Below are positions 22,964-30,624 of a DNA stretch of 32,334 nt, one piece after another. Made by a program: the position numbers and the translations under genes. How positions within the stretch are numbered: the first letter of the stretch is position 1; each line of letters begins with the position of its first letter. Below the pieces are notes generated by a model. It had not been told where the DNA came from. It did no database searches and saw only the letters and a list, made by a program, of their open reading frames with translations. The DNA is from Solirubrobacterales bacterium (GTDB taxonomy: Bacteria; Actinomycetota; Thermoleophilia; Solirubrobacterales; Solirubrobacteraceae): NCBI GenBank assembly GCA_003244035.1, contig QHBV01000251.1:18046-50379 (forward strand), read 5' to 3'.

Positions 22964-24181
22964 ATGATCGCGTCCAGGCGTCTACGCGACCCGCTCCCGC
23001 TCGGGCTTGTGCCCGCGCTGGTGGTCGTGCCCGCGCTCGGGCTGATCGCGCTCGCGCTCGCGCTGATCGCGCCCGCGGCGAGCGCGACCCTGCGCAGGAG
23101 CAACAACACGCCGTTCCCCTCGAGCCAGACGATCGTCGGCGCTCGCTGGACGAGCCCCCGGTACGGCCCTCCTGGCAACCAGACCGGCGATGTGCTGCCC
23201 ACCGTGTGGGCGGACGACAACGACGAGTACACGATGATCGACGACGGCGGGACCAACGCGCCGCCCTCCGGCGCGTTCTGGCGCCAATCCGTCGCTCGGA
23301 TCACGCGCAGCCCGCCCAGGATCAATTTCAGCCACGTCGGCGATCCGAACCACCCGCCGCCCCACACGTTTGCCCAGATCACCAGCAACCGCGCGCTGTG
23401 GGCGGGTCCGCTCGGTCCCTACTACAGCAGCGGGCTGGTCGCGGTGGGTCATGTCTTCTACGCGACGCAGCAATTCAACTGGAGGTGGGGGTCGAACGGT
23501 CTCTTCAAGGGGCTCGAGGGGATCGCCTACTCGACCGATCACGGCCAGCATTGGACGTCTGTCAAAAAGGCCTTTCCGGCGCCGCTCGGCAATCTCAACT
23601 GGTTGATCCGCGGGCGCGGCGGCTTCTACCCCGACGGGTGGGTGTACGCGATCGCCTCCGAGCGCGAGTTCAACGCCAGCACCCTGATCATGGGACGGGC
23701 CCCCGCGAACGCCTCCCTGACCGATCCGGCGAGCTGGCAGTGGGCCTCGGGCTTCGCCGCCGGGGGCCAGGTCGCACTCTGGTCGAGCTCGTTCGCCTCT
23801 GCGACCCCGATCATGTACTGGCCGTCGCACATCACCTATCCGCAGATGGTCTATGACTCGCACCTGCACCGCTACCTGCTGACGTTCTCCTACTCCTACG
23901 CCGCCACTCCGCCAGGGATCTGGCGCAACGGCGCGGAGCTGGTGATACTCGAGGCGCCGCACCCCTGGGGCCCGTTCTCGTTTGTCGCACGCGAGCCCTA
24001 CTTCGGTCCGTCCAATGGGTACTCCCCGAGCTTTCCCGTGTCATGGATGTCCCTCAACGGGCGCGACCTGTGGATGAAGTGGGCTGCCAACTTCAACGGC
24101 TGCAGCGCCCACCTCGACTGCTCGGGGGGCTACGGGTTCAACTACCGCCGGCTGCACCTGACGGTCGCCGGCGACCGCTGA
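22964..24181 (+). CDS. Secreted protein with beta-propeller-like repeats (possibly DUF4185-like)
   Basis: This 405-aa protein has a signal peptide: a basic start (MIASRRLRDP), a long hydrophobic core and a likely cut after APAASA (about residue 41). The mature part is rich in Trp, Tyr and Gly, with repeated strand-like motifs: PTVWADDNDEYTMIDDGG, GIAYSTDHGQHWTSV (an Asp-box-like SxDxGxxW turn as in sialidase propellers), YPQMVYDSHLHRYLLTFSY and SLNGRDLWMKWAANF. Cys residues in FNGCSAHLDCSGG may form a disulfide. I do not recognise catalytic residues; a sugar-binding or hydrolytic role outside the cell is inferred from the fold and the glycan-related neighbours. GTG 22949 is an alternative start. 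Confidence 0.75.
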   Translation: MIASRRLRDPLPLGLVPALVVVPALGLIALALALIAPAASATLRRSNNTPFPSSQTIVGARWTSPRYGPPGNQTGDVLPTVWADDNDEYTMIDDGGTNAPPSGAFWRQSVARITRSPPRINFSHVGDPNHPPPHTFAQITSNRALWAGPLGPYYSSGLVAVGHVFYATQQFNWRWGSNGLFKGLEGIAYSTDHGQHWTSVKKAFPAPLGNLNWLIRGRGGFYPDGWVYAIASEREFNASTLIMGRAPANASLTDPASWQWASGFAAGGQVALWSSSFASATPIMYWPSHITYPQMVYDSHLHRYLLTFSYSYAATPPGIWRNGAELVILEAPHPWGPFSFVAREPYFGPSNGYSPSFPVSWMSLNGRDLWMKWAANFNGCSAHLDCSGGYGFNYRRLHLTVAGDR

Positions 24182-24230
24182 GGTTCGCGTCGCTCGGTGC
24201 GGATGCCGCACGGGGGGCGATCGTGGGAAC

Positions 24231-25295
24231 ATGCGTCCAGCCATGGCCCGTCACGATCCAGGCGCGCCGCGGGACGACGAGCCGGAGCTGAGCGTCGTTG
24301 TACCGGTGTACGGCTGCGCCGACTGCCTGGCGGCTCTGCACGAACGCCTGGGTACGAGCGTGTCGACGGTGACCGACCGCTACGAGCTCGTGCTCGTCGA
24401 CGATCGCAGCCGCGACGACGGCTGGGCGGTGCTGCAGCGGCTCGCCCGTGCGGATGCACACGTGCGCGCGTTCCGTCTCAGCCGCAACTTCGGTCAGGAC
24501 GCCGCGATCACGGCGGGGCTGGCGCAGGCGCGAGGCGCGTGGGCGGTCGTGATGGACTGCGACCTGCAGGAGGCCCCGGAGGACATTCCACGGCTGTGGG
24601 CCAAGGCGAGAGAGGGCTATGACGTCGTGCGCACGACGCGACGGGGATGGCGACACTCGGCGTTTCGGCGCTGGAGCAGCCGCGCCTATCGGAAGCTGAC
24701 GCTCGAGACCGACGTCCGCCCGGACTACAGCAACCTCAGCCTGCTCTCGCGGCGCGTGATCGACGCGTTCCTGCGGTTGCGCGATCGCGACCGCGAGTAC
24801 ATGATCGCGCTCGACTGGCTCGGCTTCGACTCGGCCACCGTCGAGATCGAGCACCACGACCGGCACGCCGGGGAGAGCGGGTACACCTTTGCGCAGCTGG
24901 CGCGGGTCGCGCTCGACGGGATGTTCTTCCGAAGCACGGTGCTGCTGAAGGTGGTGGTGCTCGTGGGCTTCCTCGTCGCGCTCGCCGGGATCGTGCTCGC
25001 CCTGTTCGAGATCGTCGACTACTTCGCCGAGGCCCACAGCGCGGTGCCCGGGTACACGAGCCTCGCGGTGCTGCTGCTGCTGCTGGCGGGGTTCATCATC
25101 GTCAGCGTGGGAGTGGTGGGCCTGTACGTGGGGCGCATCTTCGAGCAGGTCAAGAACAGGCCACTGTTCCTGATCGACGCCGAGGCGGAGGGGCCCGAGG
25201 TGGCGTGGCCCTCGAAGGCCGCCGTGAGCGGGACGCCCCGGAGCCAGGCGTCGTCGAGCCAGGCGCCGCCGGGCGAGGCTGCGAGGCGGGGTTAG
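24231..25295 (+). CDS. GT2 glycosyltransferase, polyprenyl-phosphate type (DPM1/GtrB-like)
   Basis: This 354-aa protein has a GT-A domain: ELSVVVPVYGCADCL, VLVDDRSRDDGW, RLSRNFGQDAAITAGL, and the DxD motif Asp109-Cys-Asp111 followed by LQ. Two C-terminal membrane helices (about 236-262 and 275-300) follow, as in enzymes that make polyprenyl-phosphate sugars on the cytoplasmic face. Such a product is exactly what the GT39 enzyme upstream would use, so the pair may form a donor-synthesis and transfer module. ATG 24243 is an alternative start. The C-terminal tail is low complexity. Its TAG overlaps the stop of the convergent methyltransferase gene by 3 bp. Confidence 0.9.
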   Translation: MRPAMARHDPGAPRDDEPELSVVVPVYGCADCLAALHERLGTSVSTVTDRYELVLVDDRSRDDGWAVLQRLARADAHVRAFRLSRNFGQDAAITAGLAQARGAWAVVMDCDLQEAPEDIPRLWAKAREGYDVVRTTRRGWRHSAFRRWSSRAYRKLTLETDVRPDYSNLSLLSRRVIDAFLRLRDRDREYMIALDWLGFDSATVEIEHHDRHAGESGYTFAQLARVALDGMFFRSTVLLKVVVLVGFLVALAGIVLALFEIVDYFAEAHSAVPGYTSLAVLLLLLAGFIIVSVGVVGLYVGRIFEQVKNRPLFLIDAEAEGPEVAWPSKAAVSGTPRSQASSSQAPPGEAARRG

Positions 25296-25900
25296 GCAGC
25301 CAGCACGTAGACCTTCTCGCGGCCGCCCGGGATCAGAAAGGCCGCCTGGACCCGCGTGCTGTAGCGCGCCATCAGCTCGTCGAGCGTCGCCTCGGTGAAG
25401 CGCTCGCCGTGGCCCCCGACGCCCGGATCGGCCGCTCGCCTGCCTAGCAGACCGACCCCCGGCAGCCCGCTGGTCGAGAGGTTGCGGATCGGCTCGGATA
25501 CGATCACGCGCTCCCGCGCCGCCGCAAGCATGCGATCGACGAGCACTGCCGCGTCGGGCAGGAAGTGGTAGAGGCTGGCCTGGATGATCACCACGTCGGC
25601 CGGCGGGAGCGGCTCGGCGGGGCTCGTGCTCGCGAGGTCCAACCGGCGGGCGTCGACGCCGCGGTGCCTGAGCCCGGCGAGGAAGCCCTCGTTGACATCG
25701 AGTCCGACATACTCGCTTGTGCGGCCGCGCAGATGGCGCTGGTACAGGGTTCCTGGACCGCAGCACAGCTCCAGCACCGACGCGCCCGTGGGAACCTGAC
25801 TCGCCACCGCGCTCATGCGGGCGGAGTAGTGGCGGCCGTAGAGCAAGCGCATCAGCAACTCGTAGCCGCGCGCGCTGCGATAGATGACGCTCGTGCTCAT
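25292..25900 (-). CDS. Class I SAM-dependent methyltransferase
   Basis: This is a 202-aa Rossmann-fold methyltransferase. Motif I is VLELCCGPG (42-50), the acidic residue after beta-2 is in YVGLDVNEGF, and the motif II-III region is ADVVIIQASLYHF. The N-terminal RSARGYELLMRLLYGRHYSARM resembles small-molecule methyltransferases of the UbiE/Methyltransf_25 type. The acceptor is unknown. The ATG overlaps the stop of the upstream amidotransferase gene (ATGA), so both are coupled. It is too short and lacks the signature to be EgtD. Confidence 0.88.
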   Translation of the reverse strand: MSTSVIYRSARGYELLMRLLYGRHYSARMSAVASQVPTGASVLELCCGPGTLYQRHLRGRTSEYVGLDVNEGFLAGLRHRGVDARRLDLASTSPAEPLPPADVVIIQASLYHFLPDAAVLVDRMLAAARERVIVSEPIRNLSTSGLPGVGLLGRRAADPGVGGHGERFTEATLDELMARYSTRVQAAFLIPGGREKVYVLAA

Positions 25901-26772
25901 CCGGGCGCCGCGGGGGCCTGGGAGGCCGTGCCCTTGGGGCCGAGCTCGGCGAGCGTCAGCGGGTGCGCCGGCGCATGCGGCAGCGGATGTGTGACCGTGA
26001 CCCGCAGGTCACGGTCCACATGCAAGAGCTGGCCGGGCTCGAGTGCCCACCAGCCGGGATCCTCGTCCATCGGCTCGCTCGCGACCACGACCGCCGGCCG
26101 GCGCGCGAGGTCCCCGGAGCGCACCCGGACGCTGCTGCGGGCACTCGCCTGCTCGAGGTGTCGGCGACCGCTGTATCCGCCCGCCGCGCGCCGCAGCACG
26201 TGCAGCTCGTGGACGTCGGGGTAGCGCAGCGCCCACAGCTCGGATGCGGTGCTGAGCACTAGGTTCAGCGCGAACACGGGCAGCTGGTCGGCGATCCAAC
26301 GCGAAGCGCGTACGATCGCCTCCCCGATCTCGCCGGTCTCGCCGATGTACTTCGAGATCAGCGCGAAGAACCGCTCGGAGTCGGTATCGCCGTGGACGAG
26401 CCCGGACGCATCTCCGAGCTCATGCTCGAGCCGCTCGAGCTCGCCGATCACGCCGTTGTGCGCGAACAGTCGGTCGGCGATCTCGAATGGATGGGTGTTC
26501 TGGAGACTGACGGCGCCGGTCGAGGCGTAGCGGACGTGCGCGACGAACGTCCTCGAGCTGACCTCGCGCGCTTCGCGCGCGAAGCACTGATCCTCGTACG
26601 CGGCGAGCGGCTGCTTGGACACGCGCGGACGCCCGTCTGCATCGAACGTCCCCAGCCCGGTTCCGTCCGGCTCGCGGCGGCTTTGCCGAGCGAGCGAGTC
26701 GGGCGCTTCGAGCAGCCAGAACGTCGCCGACACCAGCTCGCGCCCCGCACTCATGCCAAACAGTCGGCACAT
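25897..26772 (-). CDS. Class II glutamine amidotransferase (YafJ/EgtC-like)
   Basis: This 291-aa Ntn-type amidotransferase has Cys2 (MCRLFGMSAG), which becomes the N-terminal nucleophile after Met removal. It keeps HVRYAS.G (substrate-binding Arg), NTHPFE, FAHNGVIG (Asn-Gly oxyanion region) and GDTDSERFF. There is no fused synthetase domain, so it either supplies ammonia to a separate partner or hydrolyses a gamma-glutamyl amide, as EgtC does in ergothioneine synthesis. No ergothioneine genes are nearby, so that role is not supported. It overlaps the methyltransferase gene by 4 bp. The C-terminal 20 residues are variable. Confidence 0.9.
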   Translation of the reverse strand: MCRLFGMSAGRELVSATFWLLEAPDSLARQSRREPDGTGLGTFDADGRPRVSKQPLAAYEDQCFAREAREVSSRTFVAHVRYASTGAVSLQNTHPFEIADRLFAHNGVIGELERLEHELGDASGLVHGDTDSERFFALISKYIGETGEIGEAIVRASRWIADQLPVFALNLVLSTASELWALRYPDVHELHVLRRAAGGYSGRRHLEQASARSSVRVRSGDLARRPAVVVASEPMDEDPGWWALEPGQLLHVDRDLRVTVTHPLPHAPAHPLTLAELGPKGTASQAPAAPG

Positions 26773-26863
26773 TCGGTCCGCGACCGTAGCGCGCCGCGAG
26801 TTGTCAGAGTAATTTCAAGCTTCTCGCCTATCGTGGCATCGTCACGAGAAAGGTGGAAACCCC

Positions 26864-28084
26864 ATGAAGATCCTGCGCACAGCCTCAACCCGTCGCCTGC
26901 TGGCGATCATCGCCGGTGTGATCGCGGCGATCGCCGCCGGATCCGCGATCGCGGTCGCGGCCTCGAGCTCCGGTCCCGTTCCCCCCGCCAAGCCGCTCGC
27001 ACGGGCGGTCCATGACGCCCTCGGCGGCCCCAATATCATGGGGATCACGGCGCGCATCAGCTTCACCAACCACCTGATCGACGCCTCGAGCATCCAGGGC
27101 ACGGACCCGCTCCTTCAAGGTGGGAGCGGCCGCCTCTGGCTCGGAAGCGATAATCGCGTGCGGCTCGAGCTGCAATCGGACAACGGCGATGCCCAGGCGG
27201 TTCTTAACAACGGATCGTTCTGGGTCTACGACCCGGGCTCGAAGACGGCCTATGAGGGCACGCTCCCGTCCCACGGCGGTGCCAAGCACAGCGCCAAGCA
27301 GCACAGCGCCAAGCAGGGCACGGTTCCCTCGGTCCCGCAGATCCAGGCCGATCTGAACCATCTGGGCAGTCACCTGGACCTCTCCGGCGCGATCCCGGGT
27401 GACGTCGCCGGTCAGGCCGCTTACACGGTCCGCGTCTCGCCCAAGCACGACGGCGGGCTGCTCGGCTCGGCCGAGCTCGCCTGGGACGCCGCACGCGGCG
27501 TGCCCCTGCGGATCGCGGTCTACGCCCGCGGCGACACCGCGCCGGTGCTCGAGCTGAAGGCGACCGATATCTCCTACGGAGCGGTCCCGGTGTCTGACTT
27601 CGCGGTCTCGCCGCCGTCGGGGGCGAAGGTCGTGAAGGTCTCCACACCCGGTGCCAACGGTTCTGCGAGCGCAGCCGGCAAGCACGGTAAGCACGCCGAA
27701 GTCACCGGGGTCGCCGCGGTCGCGCACGCGCTGCCCTTCAAGCTGCTCGCTCCGAGCACGCTCGTCGGGCTGCCGCGCCGGTCGGTCACGCTGCTGAACT
27801 GGGGCGGGAGCCCATCGGCGCTCGTCGCATACGGCCAGAACCTCGGTGGCGTCGCCGTGCTCGAGCAGGCTGCCCACGCGGGTGGTAAGAGCGCCAGCCC
27901 GGCGCCAGGGGGCGGCCATCCCAGCGGACTCAGCCTCCCGACGGTCTCGATCAACGGTGTCACCGGTCAGGAGCTCGACACCGCGCTCGGCACGATGGTT
28001 CGCTTCACCCGCACCGGCATCGCCTACACGGTGATCGGCTCGGTGCCGGCGGCGGCGGCCGACGCCGCCGCCCGGGCGCTATGA
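26864..28084 (+). CDS. Secreted/membrane-anchored LolA/RseB-like protein with His-Lys-rich loops
   Basis: This 406-aa protein has an N-terminal signal or anchor (TRRLLAIIAGVIAAIAAG then a hydrophobic run to about residue 33). The extracytoplasmic part resembles LolA/RseB/DUF2092-type half-barrels: TARISFTNHLID, GSGRLWLGSDNRVRLELQS, GSFWVYDPGSKTAYE, TVRVSPKHDGGLLGSAELA and GVPLRIAVYARGD. It has His/Lys-rich inserts (AKHSAKQHSAKQ; GKHGKHAE). The AAAGGTGG Shine-Dalgarno precedes the ATG. Its stop overlaps the ABC ATPase start (ATGA), tying it to the exporter and the two-component system. A lipid- or peptide-binding partner of the exporter is my inference; the fold call is moderate. Confidence 0.75.
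   Translation: MKILRTASTRRLLAIIAGVIAAIAAGSAIAVAASSSGPVPPAKPLARAVHDALGGPNIMGITARISFTNHLIDASSIQGTDPLLQGGSGRLWLGSDNRVRLELQSDNGDAQAVLNNGSFWVYDPGSKTAYEGTLPSHGGAKHSAKQHSAKQGTVPSVPQIQADLNHLGSHLDLSGAIPGDVAGQAAYTVRVSPKHDGGLLGSAELAWDAARGVPLRIAVYARGDTAPVLELKATDISYGAVPVSDFAVSPPSGAKVVKVSTPGANGSASAAGKHGKHAEVTGVAAVAHALPFKLLAPSTLVGLPRRSVTLLNWGGSPSALVAYGQNLGGVAVLEQAAHAGGKSASPAPGGGHPSGLSLPTVSINGVTGQELDTALGTMVRFTRTGIAYTVIGSVPAAAADAAARAL
27287..27316 (+). repeat. Two tandem 15-bp copies encoding HSAKQ HSAKQ
   Basis: CACAGCGCCAAGCAG occurs at 27287-27301 and again, without change, at 27302-27316. It is in frame (15 = 5 codons), so copy-number change would lengthen or shorten the His/Lys-rich loop without a frameshift. 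Confidence 0.9.
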
Positions 28085-29145
28085 GCGCAGGCCCGGACGC
28101 CTTGCCCCCGGACGGTCCGTCTTCGGACGGTCCGGGGGCACAGCAACCACCACCGATCGAGGTCCGCGGACTGGTCAAGCGCTACGGGGACCTGACCGCG
28201 GTCGCCGGCGTCGACTTGACCGTCGACGCCGGCGACGTGTACGGCTATCTCGGCCCCAACGGCGCCGGCAAGACCACCTCGCTGCGAATGATGCTCGGGC
28301 TGATCCGTCCGACGGCGGGGATGGTGCGACTGTTCGGCCGCGATCCGCTGGAGGGTGTCCAGGCGCTGCAGGGCGTGGCGGGCTTCGTCGAAGCCCCGAC
28401 CTTCTATCCGTACCTGACCGGCCGGCGCAACCTCGAGCTACTGGCGGCGTTCGACGGCGCCCAGGCCGGCACACGAATCGACGCCTCGCTGGAGACCGTC
28501 GAGCTCTCCGACCGCGCGCGCGACCGCGTCGGTGGCTACTCGCACGGAATGCGCCAGCGGCTCGGGATCGCCGCGGCGCTGCTGCGCGACCCCAAGCTGC
28601 TGCTGCTCGACGAGCCCGCGACTGGGCTCGATCCCGCCGGGATGCGGGACATGCGGCTGCTGATTCGCCGGCTCGCCGATCAGGGGATCACGGTCCTGCT
28701 CTCGAGCCACCTGTTGACCGAGGTCGAGGAGGTCTGCAACCGCGTTGCGATCGTGCGCGCCGGCGCGATTGTGTACGAGGGCGAGATCGCCGAGCTGCAG
28801 CGCGGCGCCGGCACCACCTACCGGCTGTCGACGACCGACGACGAACGCGCGCTGGCGGTCTGCCGGGCACAGCCCGCGATCTCCGACGTCCGCAGCGAGC
28901 ACGGATGGATCAGCTTCAGCGCGGACACGTCGGCGGTCGCCGGGCTCTCGCAGGCGCTGGTCGAGGCAGGCGCGCTGATCTCGCAGCTCGCGCCACAGAC
29001 GGTGACGCTCGAGCACCTGTTCTTCTCGCTCACCGAGGGCGCCGGCGCGGGAGTCGGAGGCGAGGCGCCGGCTCCCGCGCCGGGGCAGGGGCCGGAACAG
29101 CCGGCGCCGGCTCCGCGCGCCGAGGCCGCGGAGCCCACGCGATGA
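28081..29145 (+). CDS. ABC-2 type exporter ATP-binding protein
   Basis: This 354-aa ATPase has Walker A GPNGAGKT (58-65), the signature YSHGMRQR (153-160, Ser-His-Gly-Met for LSGGQ, as in drug/lantibiotic ABC-2 ATPases such as BcrA/CcmA), Walker B LLLLDE (173-178) and a D-loop GLDP. The first ~25 residues (PDGPSSDGPGAQQPPP) and the last ~35 are Pro/Ala/Gly-rich, absent from typical members and carry DNA hairpins. It overlaps both the LolA/RseB-like gene and the permease gene by ATGA. It would drive export by the permease below. Confidence 0.93.
   Translation: MSAGPDALPPDGPSSDGPGAQQPPPIEVRGLVKRYGDLTAVAGVDLTVDAGDVYGYLGPNGAGKTTSLRMMLGLIRPTAGMVRLFGRDPLEGVQALQGVAGFVEAPTFYPYLTGRRNLELLAAFDGAQAGTRIDASLETVELSDRARDRVGGYSHGMRQRLGIAAALLRDPKLLLLDEPATGLDPAGMRDMRLLIRRLADQGITVLLSSHLLTEVEEVCNRVAIVRAGAIVYEGEIAELQRGAGTTYRLSTTDDERALAVCRAQPAISDVRSEHGWISFSADTSAVAGLSQALVEAGALISQLAPQTVTLEHLFFSLTEGAGAGVGGEAPAPAPGQGPEQPAPAPRAEAAEPTR
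28103..28140. repeat. Long hairpin at the 5' end of the ABC ATPase gene
   Basis: A 17-bp stem with a single G/G mismatch and a TCTT loop (outer arms TGCCCCCGGAC, 28103-28113, and GTCCGGGGGCA, 28130-28140) starts 22 nt after the ATG. It encodes PPDGPSSDGPGA. On the mRNA it would form close to the ribosome entry site of this gene. Confidence 0.85.
28201..28236. repeat. Perfect 15-bp inverted repeat in the ABC ATPase gene
   Basis: Arms GTCGCCGGCGTCGAC (28201-28215) and GTCGACGCCGGCGAC (28222-28236) flank TTGACC. It encodes the normal conserved segment VAGVDLTVDAGD, so here the palindrome may simply reflect codon choice. Confidence 0.8.
29042..29083. repeat. Inverted repeat in the low-complexity tail of the ABC ATPase gene
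   Basis: CCGGCGCGGGA (29042-29052) pairs with TCCCGCGCCGG (29073-29083) across 20 nt, with one more G-C pair inside. It lies in the Gly/Ala/Pro-rich C-terminal tail, close to the start of the permease gene. Confidence 0.65.
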
Positions 29146-29963
29146 ATCCTGGCGTGGCCACCGTCTACCGCTGGGAGCTGACCAAGCTCCGTTACCAGAA
29201 GCGCACCTACCTGGGGCTCGGCGCCGCGGCGATCGTCCCGATCATCTTCGTCGTCGCGATCCACTTTCGCCACGACCGGCACGGCGGAGACTTCGCGTTC
29301 TCCTCGTACCTCACCCGCAGCGGGCTGGCGGTGCCGCTCGTGATCCTGCTGTTCGGCGCGGTCTGGATGTTCCCGCTGATCACGGCGCTGGTCGCGGGCG
29401 ACATCATCGCCTCCGAGGATCACAACGGCACGCTCAAGACGATCCTCACGCGGTCGCTGCAGCGCGGCCAGATCTTCGCCGGCAAGGCGCTCGCCGCCGC
29501 GACCTACGCGGTCGCGGCGATCTTCATCAACGGCACCGTCGCGGTGATCGCGGGCAGTGTCCAATCGGGGTTCAACCCGCTGCAGACTCTCTCGGGCACG
29601 ACGGTCTCGGCGCCGAAAGCGCTCGAGCTCGTGTATGTGGGCCTGCTCATCTACCTGATCCCGATCGCGGCGATTGTGTGCATCGGGCTGCTGCTCTCGG
29701 CGATCACCCGCAACAGCGCAGCGGCCGTCGTCGGAACGCTGATGGTCTCGCTGCTGATGCAGCTGGTCGGGATCCTGCCGGGACTCGGCGGCCTGCAGCC
29801 GTACCTGCTCAGCACCCAGTTCAATGCCTGGCAGGGCCTGCTGCGCACGCCGATCGACTGGGCGCCGGTCGTGCGCGCCGCATGGGTCTGCGCCATGTAC
29901 GGGCTGCCGGCACTCGCGGCTTCGTACCTGGTGTTCCTGCGTCGCGATGTCGCCGGCGGGTGA
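29142..29963 (+). CDS. ABC-2 type exporter permease
   Basis: This is a 273-aa membrane protein with an N-terminal cytoplasmic stretch (VYRWELTKLRYQKRTYLG) and six helices. A conserved loop after helix 2, VAGDIIASEDHNGTLKTILTRSLQR, is typical of ABC-2 permeases (ABC2_membrane_2/NatB-like). Its ATG overlaps the ATPase stop (ATGA), which fixes the start against the longer frame from 28905. With the ATPase it forms a complete exporter; one permease gene means it likely acts as a homodimer. Substrate unknown. Confidence 0.9.
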   Translation: MNPGVATVYRWELTKLRYQKRTYLGLGAAAIVPIIFVVAIHFRHDRHGGDFAFSSYLTRSGLAVPLVILLFGAVWMFPLITALVAGDIIASEDHNGTLKTILTRSLQRGQIFAGKALAAATYAVAAIFINGTVAVIAGSVQSGFNPLQTLSGTTVSAPKALELVYVGLLIYLIPIAAIVCIGLLLSAITRNSAAAVVGTLMVSLLMQLVGILPGLGGLQPYLLSTQFNAWQGLLRTPIDWAPVVRAAWVCAMYGLPALAASYLVFLRRDVAGG

Positions 29964-30624
29964 GTCGGGCGGCGAGCGCGTGCTGGTCGTCGACGACGAC
30001 CCGCCGTTGCGGCGAATGCTGCAACGCACGCTTGTCGCGGAGGGTTTCGAGGTCACGCTCGCGCCGGACGGAGGCGCCGCGCTGGTCGCGGCCGAGCGCT
30101 CCACCCCGGACGTGATCGTGCTCGACGTCGCGATGCCCGCGCTCGACGGGCTGGCGGTCTGCCGCCGGCTGCGCGGAAAGGGGCTGCCGACGCCGATCCT
30201 GATGCTGACCGCGCGCGATTCCGTGCCCGACCGCGTCGCCGGGCTGCAGGCCGGGGCCGATGACTACCTGGTAAAGCCGTTCGCGGTGCAGGAGCTGATT
30301 GCGCGGATCAGGGCGCTGACGCGCCGTCGCGCGGACACCGGCCCGTTGCTCTCCTACTCCGATCTGACCCTCGACGGCGAAGCCCGCAAGGCCGTCCGCG
30401 CGGGTCGGGCGATCGAGCTGACGGGCCGGGAGGCGGCGCTGCTCGAGTTGCTCCTGCTTGCGCGGGGCCGCACGGTCACGCGGGACCGCGCGCTCGAGGA
30501 GATCTGGGAGGGCGCGGCCGAGGCGAACGTCGTGGACCGCTATGTCACCCGCCTGCGGCGCAAGCTGGGGCCACCGCAGCTGATCCACACGGTCAGAGGA
30601 GCGGGGTTCGCGCTCCGGGTCTGA
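29947..30624 (+). CDS. OmpR/PhoB-family response regulator
   Basis: This 225-aa regulator has a receiver domain with the acidic pair in VLVVDDDPP (Asp16-18), phospho-acceptor Asp60 (VIVLDVAMPALDG), a switch Thr in LMLTARD and the conserved Lys in DDYLVKPF. A winged-helix DNA-binding domain follows: LTGREAALLELLL, then ERAT-like VTRDRALEEIWEG, NVVDRYVTRLRRKLG and IHTVRGAGFALRV. The layout is like MprA/PrrA. The ATG at 29947 lies 17 bp inside the permease gene, so it is translated from the same mRNA as the exporter. It probably controls this operon. Confidence 0.93.
   Translation: MSPAGESGGERVLVVDDDPPLRRMLQRTLVAEGFEVTLAPDGGAALVAAERSTPDVIVLDVAMPALDGLAVCRRLRGKGLPTPILMLTARDSVPDRVAGLQAGADDYLVKPFAVQELIARIRALTRRRADTGPLLSYSDLTLDGEARKAVRAGRAIELTGREAALLELLLLARGRTVTRDRALEEIWEGAAEANVVDRYVTRLRRKLGPPQLIHTVRGAGFALRV

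Noticed and set aside
25993..26016. 10-bp inverted repeat with CGCA loop in the amidotransferase gene
   Set aside because: Common codons for VDRDLRVTV produce it; the arms are too short to stand out at this GC content, although the loop matches that at 19705-19708.
26570..26585. Perfect 16-nt palindrome in the amidotransferase gene
   Set aside because: It has no spacer and consists of alternating CG in conserved coding sequence (FAREAR), so chance codon use is enough to explain it.
25292..26772. Amidotransferase and methyltransferase as ergothioneine genes (EgtC/EgtD)
   Set aside because: The methyltransferase is only 202 aa and lacks EgtD features, and no EgtB or EgtE is nearby.
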